From Balneolia bacterium (lineage in GTDB: Bacteria > Bacteroidota > Rhodothermia > Balneolales > Cyclonatronaceae): 5,445 nucleotides of DNA. The stretch spans positions 1-5,445 of the forward strand of contig PXDL01000132.1 of the NCBI GenBank assembly GCA_003566395.1, written 5' to 3'. This document shows positions 1 to 5,445 of this stretch, piece after piece. The notes beneath the pieces were generated by a model, which saw nothing but the letters and a program-made list of their open reading frames with translations, did no database searches and was not told the origin of the DNA. Each line of letters opens with the position of its first letter. The first letter of the stretch is position 1. Made by a program: the position numbers and the translations under genes.

Positions 1-1
1 A

Positions 2-271
2 TGGGTCAATGCCGGTTGTTTGGTCACACCGCTCTACGAGTACGCGCCACACCAGGATGGAGGCTATGGGGCCGCTTCCCATCCCGCGTCTGCGTCATAC
101 AAGAGCATGTGGGAAAGATATATCAGCCAAATGCCGGTCGTTGATGCATATTTTGTGAGTAGAGATGCCCGGATCAATACGATTTCAGAAGCTTGGGATG
201 TTGTCCAGGCAGCCGAGGAGTTCGCTCCGGAAGCTCGTTCCGTTACGGAAGCGAAACGGCAGATAGATATA
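2..271 (+). other. Unrecognised N-terminal stretch of the fragment (residues 1-90)
   Basis: The first roughly 75 residues differ from the helical repeats that follow. They are rich in Gly, Ala, Tyr, His and aromatic residues, including HQDGGYGAASHP near residues 17-28 and MWERYISQMPVVDAYF near 36-51. They look like the end of a globular domain whose beginning lies upstream. From about residue 61 the sequence turns helical (ISEAWDVVQAAEEFAPEA), leading into the TPR-like repeats. No hydrophobic signal peptide is visible. I do not recognise the domain. Confidence 0.5.
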
Positions 272-3200
272 GAACGCAGATTGGAGACTGTCAGGGGGTA
301 TGTAAGCGTCAACGAATATGATACTGCTACTCGCGTGCTCATGGCGATCTCCAGGGATTATCCGTCTTTTGAACGTGCGCGCGGCAGAGCACTGCTCGCT
401 CAGATTTACCATCTTAAAGCGGCCCGGAACTTCGAGCAAGGGGACTTGAGACGCATGGCTTACAATATCATGAAAGTTGTCGAGCTGGATGATAACCGGG
501 TGCTCCTTAACCGGGAGGAAGGTTTTCAGGACTATATCGAGCCGCTCCACGCACAGGCACGCGAGCTGATCGAACGGGCTATCAGGTTCGGTGAAGAGAA
601 GTTAACCAACCTGGAGCGGGCCGTGGAGATGCTCAATGCGGCCATAGTATTGAATAACGCGATGCCGAGAATAAAGGAGGGTCTGGCCAGGGAGCTTGAG
701 CATGACAGAGAAGGTGCTCTTGTCGAGCTTGATGCCATGAAGAAGGCTCTTCGCAGAGAAGCAAAGGAGACTAGAATATCGGCTGTAATAGCCAGGGAGG
801 ACAGCAGCCTCGAGAACTATGATGAGGCGATCGCACTGGTCAACGACCTAGCTGCGGAGTACCCGTCCTTCGAACATGCCCGCAGCAAGGCTTTGCTTGC
901 TCAGATATATTACCTGAAGGCGGTTCGGAACTTTGAGGCGGGTGACTTGGGCCGTATGGCTGAGAACATGAACAAGGCGGTGGAATCGGATGATCTGCGC
1001 GCATTCCTGAAACGGGAAGACCGGTTGCACGAACATATAGAACCTCTTTATGCGCAGGCACGCGAGTTGCTCGAACGTGCGGAACAGGGTGAGGACATAT
1101 TGGCCAACCTTGAGAAAGCCGTGGAAATGCTTGACGCGGCTATCGCTATAACTGATGCCGCGCCGGGGGTAAGGGAAGGTCTCGCCGGCGAGCTTGCGCG
1201 TGTCCGGGAAGACGCGCATGTAAAACTCGATGGTATCAGGGGTTTCATGCGCAGCGCGAAAGGGCGTCGCATGATATCTGTGGCAGAGCGGTTGCTTGAT
1301 GAAGCACAGGCTTCTTTCGAGAAGAGGACGCCGGACGCAGTTGAGGCCGGTCTGATCAAGTTGCAGCATGTTTTTGATATGCTTATCCCGGGGATCGCAC
1401 CCGCTCTTGTTGCCCGGGCGAGAAGGATGCACACAAACCTCAGCGTGCTGAGGTATGAGATGGTTCGCGAGGAGGAACAAGTGCTTGCTGCGGCCGTTGA
1501 GGAGAGCATGCGCCGCAAGGAGGCCGCCAGGGTCCGGGAAGAGGCCCGGCGCATGGAACTTCAAGCGCAAGAAGCAGAAGAGAGGATGAGGAGGATATTG
1601 TCATCGGATGTTGCTGTTGTATTTACAGAAGGCGTTCCGGGGGTTGCCGCTACGTTGACCATGGCCCCGGACGGGACAGAGATGGACAGGGCGCGTTTGA
1701 TCAAGGCAAGGGCGCAGCTCGAGGCGCTTGACCCGCGGAGTGACAGTTTCGCGGATATCGATGAGATACTTGCTGGTATAGAAGACATTCCTGTGACGAT
1801 GCGGCAAAGTATCATGGAATTCGCGGAAGGGAAACGCGCCGATATAAAGCGGTGGGACGAGGCAAAACCGGAATTGTTGAGCCCGGTTACAACTCCGATA
1901 CTTTCACCAGTATACGATATTGCATGGGAAGACACCCTTGATGATGCGGACGGTCTGGTGACAACGGTTGTCACGCCACAAGACATTGGAGGGATGGAAG
2001 ACATCGTATCCGGCATACGCGCGGATATAGAGCGCATTGATACTGACAGTGCCGGTCTCGAAGCAATAGACAGTATTCTCCGAAAGATCAAAGCTATGGA
2101 GGAGATGCCGGAGTCCATGCTCGCTCCTGCGCGATCTCTCGCGGAGGAAAAACGGGATGCCATAACGCGACGTATTGATGAAGCGAGAAGGTTACAGGAA
2201 CTTCTGGATACGGTCGTGACCGAGCCCCTCCTGCCGCCGTACGCTCCCGCATGGGAAGACACCCTTGATGCCACGGACGGGCCGGCTACAATAGTTGTCA
2301 CGCCATCAGAGCAGGAATTGTTGATCCGCATCTCCGGGATGTCGCTTATCGAGATCACCGAGTACCGGGCTGGACATGAGCATCTTAGCGAAACGATATC
2401 TAATGCGCTCAGTGAGAGGGAGAACGAGCTCAAGGTCGATATTAGCAGAAAGATACGTGCGGAAGAAGTCGAATATGTGGAGAAAGTGCGGGCGGCAGCA
2501 GAGCGCATAGAAAGCTTAGTGAGATCTTTCGAGCGGGACACGCTCAAGCTTGTGGATGAGAGTGAGACTCCGCAAGCGGCGCTGGAGGGGATAAGGACCG
2601 CTATAAGTGACAGACAGGCCGAAATTGAGACTTATCGTTCGTTGTATCCTACTCTCGCTGACGCGATCGGCAAAATAACAGCCATGTATTCCACGTTACT
2701 GTTGGAGGTGGAAGCGCAGGTGGATGAGTTGAACCGCGAAGTGCAGGTCGAACAAGAACTGCTCGCACGGATCTCCGGGATGTCGCTTATCGAGATCACC
2801 GAGTACCGGGCTGGACATGAGCATCTTAGCGAAACGATATCTAATGCGCTTAGTGAGAGGGAAAGCGAACTTCGGGAACCTGTTCATCCCGTTGTTTCCC
2901 GTGAAGAGCCGGACGAGATGGATTCGACGGTCGCAAAAATACGCTTTCCGATGGAGGAGTATGCGCGCTATGGCGGATGGAAAATACATCTTACAATTCG
3001 CAGAGAAAAAGTTGCTGAGCGCGCTTCGAAAAAAGCAGTTTCCCAGACCGTCGCGTATGACAAAATAGCAGAAGAGATCAAGCAATGGCTTCGGGATCAT
3101 ATTGAAATTGATCCTGAGTCGAGAGCAGCGCCGTGGAAACACCAGTCTGGCGGCGACAGGTACGAAAAAGATTTCACAATATACTGCGGTAGCCGGAAGA

Positions 3201-5445
3201 AACTCTACGAATTTGCGAAGTTATTCGAATCTGCCGACCATATACTTGATTATCTCGCTACCAATGAAGAAGTGCGACTCGTTGGTGATGAAGTGCTGGA
3301 AACGGGGGGGGATACACGAGGAAAAATACGCGTTCGATTTGACACGAAAGCCACAAAAAAGGAGAGAGGCAATTTCGGTCAGTATGGGGAAAATGGATTG
3401 CCGCTTACGGCCTTTCATGGAAAGAAATTATCTTCAACGGGCACAAGTGCCGATCAAAAGAAAGCTATATACGGCTTAGTCCGAGACATGCTTACGGTCC
3501 TTTATGGAAGCTATTTTACGGGAGAACCGGATGAAGGGACGCCACTGTCGATAAAGAAACAAGCAACGGCAATAAAAATCATAAAATTTGCGGATAGTTC
3601 TATAGTTGCATTTAATGGGTTGAGTGGGGAGGAAAGTAGAGACACACATGAAAGCATTGTGTCTAAGTTGTACATGGCAATCGGAGCGATCCACCGCAAT
3701 GAATTTGAGAGGGCAAAGACTTTACTTGAGCTTGCGAAAGATCAAAGGATAAAGGGAAGAGTGCTCTATGTTGACGGATTTGACCCTGCTGAAACTGAAA
3801 TCGAGCTGATCAGAGCCATTGAAGAGTTGATACCAAAAAGCAAAGAGGCTGAGGAAGAACCCGGCGAAGAAATAGTTGAGCAGGAACTGCTCCGACAGAT
3901 AGCCGGGATGCACTTCCGGGAACTCGTGAAGTTCCGGAAGGAAACTGGAGAACTAAGCGCAGGTGTATCCGACGCGCTTTCAAGAAGAGAAAATGACCTT
4001 ATTGAACAGGTGTATTCCCAGATAGAACGAATCCAATTGAAGTTAAAAGTGACAACGGAACCTGAGGAGCGGTCGAAATTGCTTGAACAAGTAAGATCCA
4101 TATCCCACTTTACGGATAAACTAAGAGAAGCGTATGGCGGCGCACCTCGGATGATCAAGCTTGCGACAAAGGTTAAAAGCGCGGTGGAAGCGATCCGGAC
4201 AAGAGAGATCCAAGTGGAGTTGATGAAAGGGATGAACCCCGAAAAACGGGTGGAACTGCTGGAACGCATAAAATCAATATCCGATTTTGCGGATGAACTG
4301 AGAAAGAAGCACAGCGACATACCCGAGATAATGCGGCAGGTGAAAGAAATCGACGATGTGGTGCAGGCGATTGTGGCGCGATCGGATGAGAGCAGCTTAG
4401 ACGCTCTGATCCAAGATTATAAAGCAAGGGCAAGAATAGAGGCATTAAGAAGAAGGCCTGCTGACGGTCAGCCCCACAAAGTCACCACTGAGCCTCCGGT
4501 TGTTCCTGCTGTGCCAGAACAGCCAGGGCCGGCTCCGGAAAGCGTCATCGCTCCTTCGCATTTAGGGATTCGGGGGTTCCTCATCCAGGTCCAAAACATT
4601 CTGAGAGCTGAAACATCTCGGCAACCCACGGATGTCGAGACTGTAAAAGTGGACATGCTGCTAAATAAGCTTGAGGGGGGGCTTTATCAATTCGGGGATA
4701 ATATGGGGATGGAAGAAGTGGTGCATTTTCTTAGCGCTCTCGATGCTTCAGCGTCTTTCATCGACAAGGTTGCTAAGGGGAATGACTCGATAGCCAGAAA
4801 CAGGCACGCGTACTTCATAAGGATAGGTCGCATTCGCAGAACCGCGGAAAGCATTAAAAAGAAGCTCGAGCTGAGAACTGAGCCCGAACCAGATTTGCAA
4901 CACGCTATTCCAGCAGAGCCGGCTATCGGCGTCTCCCCAACGCCGACCGAGGATACCGTTTCATGGGAACCTGAACGTGGAGCTCCTGTTGCGTGGAATG
5001 ACCCGAAAACCGGCGAACTCATGACCGGGTCGTGGCAAAGAAGAGAGCAAGGAGGTCTTCATAGAGTATTACTTGCCGGCGAAACGGCTAAATTTAGAAC
5101 GGTACGCGAAACGCTATTGCGAGAACATGATATCAGTGGTTTGCGTCCTGGAGACAAAGTCAAATTAGTGGGCTATCCGGAGCCGGACGACCATGGAGTG
5201 TTTGTCGGTTGGGAGGATGAGATAGGGGGCAAAGCTAAATTTTTCGTAGGTGGAATGCGACGTCCTATGACTTTTGGACCGAAAAGGCACCAAATTATCA
5301 TCCCTGTTGGAACTGTTCCTCCCACCTCTTCTCCTTCCGTCTCGACTCCCTCCTTCGGTTTACTGCCACTTCTCGGTCTTGCCGGGTTTGCCGGGGAGGG
5401 TGTGGGCGAGATCGGGTTCGAGACGCTTTTTACCCTGATAGAAGG
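2..5445 (+). CDS. Internal fragment of a giant multidomain repeat protein, partial at both ends
   Basis: Frame 2 of the plus strand is open from the first to the last base: 1,814 complete codons plus two bases, without a stop. No start codon with a ribosome-binding site is visible, so both ends are taken as truncated by the window. Coding is supported by the absence of about 85 chance stops and by several internal duplications that keep this frame. The fragment is mostly alpha-helical and charged (Glu, Arg, Lys, Ala, Leu), with few Cys. It has an unrecognised N-terminal stretch, two TPR-like units, a coiled coil, two AWEDTLD units, three D motifs, three E hairpins, an embedded globular segment with OspF/SpvC-like motifs, Pro-rich linkers and a small beta-rich domain near the end. 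No whole-length family is recognised. By analogy with giant proteins of Omnitrophota-type bacteria it may be a scaffold or cell-contact protein, but no function is shown and cell location is unknown. Confidence 0.93.
272..742 (+). repeat. TPR-like helical unit, copy 1 (residues 91-247)
   Basis: This is the first of two tandem units. Key blocks are NEYDTATRVLMAISRDYPSF (104-123), ALLAQIYHLKAARNFEQGDL (130-149), IEPLHAQARELIERA (179-193) and NLERAVEMLNAAI (203-215). The spacing of Tyr, Ala, Leu and a Tyr-Pro helix end resembles the second helix of tetratricopeptide repeats. The NLERAVEMLNAAI and LRRMAYNIMKVVELDD blocks look like further TPR helices. TPR arrays usually bind other proteins, so a scaffold role is the natural inference. 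The TPR assignment rests on pattern only; another alpha-solenoid is possible. Confidence 0.7.
773..1240 (+). repeat. TPR-like helical unit, copy 2 (residues 258-413)
   Basis: This unit aligns with copy 1 at a constant offset of 167 residues. Residues 286-360 match 119-193 without a gap, with 50 of 75 identical by hand count. After a one-residue deletion the offset is 166 through AVEMLDAAI (373-381) and beyond. Shared blocks include YPSFE, ALLAQIY, LKA, RNFE, GDL, IEPL and AQAREL. The duplication is old enough for many synonymous and non-synonymous changes, unlike the recent duplication further downstream. Role: probable helical protein-binding scaffold, inferred from the TPR-like pattern. Confidence 0.75.
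1262..1600 (+). other. Helical region ending in a charged coiled-coil-like segment (residues 421-533)
   Basis: Residues 421-483 read as amphipathic helices (VAERLLDEAQASFEKR, AGLIKLQHVFDML) with a break at PGIAP. Residues 484-533 are almost entirely Glu, Arg, Ala, Met and Gln with no Pro or Gly, for example AAARVREEARRMELQAQEAE-like composition around 508-526. This suggests a long straight helix, either a coiled coil or a single charged helix. It is followed by a non-helical linker (residues 534-560) containing VPGVAATLTMAPDGTE. Such a segment would act as a rigid spacer between the TPR-like part and the next repeats. No catalytic motif is visible. Confidence 0.6.
1682..1981 (+). repeat. Helical domain plus AWEDTLD linker, copy 1 (residues 561-660)
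   Basis: A three-helix-like domain with IDEILAGIEDIP (586-597) and FAEGKRADIKRW (607-618) is followed by a flexible linker with VTTPILSPVYDI, then AWEDTLD (641-647) and VTTVVTP. The same order recurs immediately downstream, so helical domain and linker were duplicated together. The domain is not recognised; a small alpha-helical bundle is likely. Confidence 0.7.
1991..2308 (+). repeat. Helical domain plus AWEDTLD linker, copy 2 (residues 664-769)
   Basis: This aligns with copy 1 at offsets of 103, then 106, then 109 residues, meaning two small insertions. Matching landmarks are AIDSILRKIKAMEEMP (688-703) against IDEILAGIEDIP, AEEKRDAI (714-721) against AEGKRADI, and AWEDTLD (750-756) against the same string at 641-647. 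The helical parts have diverged, but 22 bases over the AWEDTLD codons (2249-2270 and 1922-1943) are identical. The linker may therefore be under constraint or recently homogenised. The TEP tripeptide at 740-742 opens the linker. Confidence 0.7.
2309..2431 (+). repeat. D motif, copy 1 (residues 770-810)
   Basis: This 41-residue helical motif starts EQELL and continues RISGMSLIEITEYRAGHE and LSETISNALSERE. It directly follows the second AWEDTLD linker. At the DNA level positions 2330-2421 match 2771-2862 at 91 of 92 bases, with one synonymous difference at 2410. It is probably two helices joined at Gly or Ser. The family is unknown. Confidence 0.8.
2543..2710 (+). repeat. E hairpin repeat, divergent copy (residues 848-903)
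   Basis: The blocks LKL (848-850), LEGIRTAIS (861-869), P883 and IGKI (889-892) have the same order and nearly the same spacing as LKL, LEQVRSIS, P1382 and TKV in the copy at residues 1346-1401. The distances from Ile-Ser to Pro (15) and from Pro to Lys (8) are exact. Overall identity is low, so homology is probable but not certain. It lies 37 residues after D motif copy 1, against 12 residues in the other D-E pair. It is followed by a helical stretch (904-916) leading into D motif copy 2. Confidence 0.4.
2750..2872 (+). repeat. D motif, copy 2 (residues 917-957)
   Basis: This is almost identical to copy 1 in DNA and protein and lies exactly 441 bases (147 codons) downstream. Protein differences from copy 1 are confined to Ile/Ala at 922 and Asn/Ser at 955. 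Unlike the other two D motifs it is not followed by an E hairpin. It runs straight into the segment of different character beginning REPVHPVVSREEPDEMDST. Confidence 0.8.
2927..3418 (+). other. Embedded globular domain with OspF/SpvC-like motifs (residues 976-1139), tentative
   Basis: This stretch has a mixed alpha/beta look rather than repeat helices. In order it shows WKIHLTI (993-999), a helical stretch ending in EEIKQWLRDHIEID, WKH (1045-1047), GGDRYEKDFTIYCGS (1050-1064), a helix LYEFAKLFESADHIL, a strand GKIRVRF (1107-1113), and FGQYGENGLP. The order KxH, then WK, then Arg, then FT(I/L)Y resembles SpvC and OspF as I remember them: KFHISV with Lys104 and His106, DKWK with Lys136, Arg148, and FTLY with Tyr158. 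Those enzymes remove phosphate from phosphothreonine by beta-elimination. Candidate counterparts are K994, H996, K1046, R1053, Y1061, and R1110 or R1112. Spacings differ (H996 to K1046 is 50, against 30 in SpvC), so this is a motif-level suggestion and activity is not shown. An unrelated fold is quite possible. Confidence 0.3.
3304..3311 (+). repeat. Run of eight G bases inside the coding frame
   Basis: An uninterrupted G8 tract covers parts of codons for Thr-Gly-Gly-Asp (residues 1101-1104). Reading continues in the same frame on both sides, and the downstream D motif is in that frame too, so no net frameshift is present in this sequence. Such runs are prone to slippage and to sequencing error. 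A shorter G7 run lies at 4675-4681. Confidence 0.9.
3419..3877 (+). other. Unrecognised helical region after the embedded domain (residues 1140-1292)
   Basis: The sequence continues without a linker from the lyase-like stretch. It contains ADQKKAIYGLVRDMLTVLYG (1150-1169), IKIIKFADSSIVAFNGLSG (1191-1209) and SKLYMAIGAIHRNEFERAKT (1221-1240), then an acidic tail KEAEEEPGEE (1281-1290). The last helical block (NEFERAKTLLELAKDQ) has a TPR-like flavour. GC is low here: rows 3541-3660 hold about 38% GC by hand count. It may be the C-terminal half of the embedded segment. No family is recognised. Confidence 0.5.
3878..4000 (+). repeat. D motif, copy 3, divergent (residues 1293-1333)
   Basis: This aligns without gaps to copy 2 at an offset of 376 residues, with 19 of 41 identical by hand count. 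Conserved positions include EQELL, I-x-GM, E1307, R1312, LS (1318-1319) and ALS-x-RE (1325-1330). It restarts the D-E repeat pattern after the central segment. It is much more diverged than copies 1 and 2 are from each other. Confidence 0.75.
4037..4204 (+). repeat. E hairpin repeat, second copy (residues 1346-1401)
   Basis: The unit opens with LKLKVTTEPEE and continues LLEQVRSISHFTDKLREAYG, P1382, then VKSAVEAIRTR. It aligns with the next repeat at a constant 59-residue offset, ungapped from P1354 to R1401, with 18 of 48 residues identical by hand count. It is probably a helix-turn-helix hairpin with the turn at the conserved Pro. It follows D motif copy 3 by 12 residues. Confidence 0.7.
4238..4381 (+). 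repeat. E hairpin repeat, third copy (residues 1413-1460)
   Basis: Shared positions with the preceding repeat are PE, R1416, LLE (1419-1421), SIS (1425-1427), F1429, D1431, LR (1433-1434), P1441, V1454 and AI (1456-1457). It is followed by a helical tail (residues 1461-1485, ending ARIEALRRR) and the Pro-rich linker. The head-to-tail pair suggests an elongated helical stalk; function is unknown. Confidence 0.7.
4457..4561 (+). other. Proline-rich interdomain linker (residues 1486-1520)
   Basis: Residues 1486-1520 are dominated by Pro, Val, Ala, Glu and Thr, for example VTTEPPVVPAVPEQPGPAPE, and have no helix-forming pattern. The VTTEP string also begins the E repeat at 1350-1354, and TEP recurs at 740-742 and 1626-1628. 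The protein seems to reuse one linker type between domains. Flexible spacer by inference. Confidence 0.7.
4556..4876 (+). other. Unrecognised helical domain between two Pro-rich linkers (residues 1519-1625)
   Basis: The domain starts HLGIRGFLIQVQNILRAE and continues VKVDMLLNKLEGGLYQF, MGMEEVVHFLSALDASASF and RIGRIRRTAESIKKKLEL. It is predominantly helical, with no similarity that I can see to the D, E or TPR-like repeats. It is bounded by Pro/Glu/Thr linkers on both sides, so it is probably an independently folding helical bundle. No catalytic or metal-binding pattern is visible. Confidence 0.5.
4877..4984 (+). other. Acidic, proline-rich interdomain linker (residues 1626-1661)
   Basis: This stretch runs TEPEPDLQHAIPAEPAIG and then SPTPTEDTVSWEPERGA. 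It repeats the TEP linker style, and its DTVSWEPE part loosely recalls the AWEDTLD linkers upstream. It separates the helical domain from the final globular domain. Confidence 0.6.
4985..5329 (+). other. Small, probably beta-rich domain (residues 1662-1776)
   Basis: Composition changes to alternating hydrophobic strands with Gly turns: PVAWNDPKTGELMTGSWQ, GGLHRVLLAGETAKFRTV, LRPGDKVKLVGYPEPDDHG, VFVGWEDEIGGKAKFFVGG and QIIIPVG. The RPGDKVKLVG block followed by G-V-F-V-G-W and K-A-K-F-F-V-G-G looks like a small SH3-like barrel, a fold often used for binding. This is a shape argument from sequence pattern, not a family match. No catalytic residues are evident. Confidence 0.4.
5354..5395 (+). 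other. Short hydrophobic segment near the window end (residues 1785-1798)
   Basis: After a Pro/Ser/Thr linker (PPTSSPSVSTPS, encoded by a pyrimidine-rich tract around 5319-5352) comes FGLLPLLGLAGFAG, followed by EGVGEIGFETLFTLIE. Fourteen uncharged residues are short for a transmembrane helix, and the window ends 16 residues later. It could be a membrane anchor, a sorting-type tail, or the start of another domain. Confidence 0.4.

Noticed and set aside
107..109. Internal ATG codons such as M36 as the true start of the protein
   Set aside because: No purine-rich ribosome-binding site at suitable spacing and no upstream in-frame stop exist to mark a gene boundary, so truncation by the window is the simpler reading.
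1..144. ATG at the first base as a gene start
   Set aside because: It is in frame 1, which meets a TGA at 142-144 after 47 codons. The real coding frame is frame 2.
848..1570. Minus-strand open frame of 240 codons, with another at 1048-1554
   Set aside because: Both are antisense to the TPR-like and coiled-coil region, and their internal repetition merely mirrors the sense-strand repeats. No ribosome-binding site or recognisable protein.
1451..1600. SMC- or kinesin-type coiled-coil protein
   Set aside because: Only about 50 residues have strong coiled-coil character, and no Walker A, Walker B or motor motif is seen anywhere in the fragment.
1561..2547. Minus-strand open frame of 328 codons
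   Set aside because: It lies fully antisense to the stop-free main frame. Its translation is Ser/Ile/Arg-rich low-complexity text with no domain pattern. It is open because the sense strand rarely uses the codons whose complements are stops.
2330..2862. The 92-bp direct repeat as transposon ends, attachment sites or a CRISPR array
   Set aside because: Both copies are translated as the same motif in one continuous frame, a third diverged copy exists at the protein level, and no transposase, inverted ends or regularly spaced short repeats are present.
2817..3479. Plus-strand open frames at 2817-3068 and 3102-3479
   Set aside because: They overlap the main frame in another phase. The main frame carries the motifs and stays open on both sides, so these are shadows rather than evidence of a frameshift at the central segment.
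3766..4320. Minus-strand open frame of 184 codons, and shorter ones further right
   Set aside because: These are shadows of the D/E repeat and linker coding sequence, with Ser-rich translations and no recognisable motif.

Overview
The whole window lies inside one protein-coding sequence. Plus-strand frame 2 (codon 1 at positions 2-4) runs for 1,814 codons with no stop and is open at both window edges. The true start, stop, promoter and terminator are therefore all outside. About 85 stops would be expected by chance over this length. In-phase internal duplications, spaced by whole codons, confirm the frame. All residue numbers here count from that first in-frame codon. No tRNA, rRNA, CRISPR array, insertion sequence or second gene is visible, and other open frames on both strands are shadows.

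Layout of the encoded fragment. (1) Residues 1-90: unrecognised. (2) Residues 91-413: a tandem duplication of a roughly 157-residue TPR-like helical unit. (3) Residues 421-533: helical, ending in a strongly charged coiled-coil-like segment. (4) Residues 561-769: two copies of a roughly 105-residue unit, a helical domain plus a linker containing AWEDTLD. (5) Residues 770-1460: three copies of a 41-residue 'D' motif beginning EQELL, and three helical 'E' hairpin repeats. A 335-residue segment of different character (958-1292) sits between the second and third D motifs; its first half has motifs reminiscent of the OspF/SpvC phosphothreonine lyase family. (6) Residues 1486-1520: Pro-rich linker. 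(7) Residues 1519-1625: unknown helical domain. (8) Residues 1626-1661: acidic Pro linker. (9) Residues 1662-1776: a small, probably beta-rich domain. (10) Residues 1777-1814: a Pro/Ser linker and a short hydrophobic stretch running off the window.

Organism. GC falls from about 56% near the N-terminal repeats to about 44% near the centre, by hand count. A very long, mosaic, repeat-duplicated, linker-rich protein fits the giant proteins known from uncultured bacteria such as Candidatus Omnitrophota and related PVC-type lineages. This is inference from architecture, because no taxonomic marker is present.

How it may work. The fragment looks like a long helical scaffold (TPR-like, coiled coil, helical hairpins) joined by Pro/Thr/Glu-rich linkers and carrying at least one embedded globular, possibly enzymatic, domain. 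The most interesting points are the possible lyase-like domain, the near-identical 92-bp in-frame duplication, and the modular D-E repeat order that the central segment interrupts.
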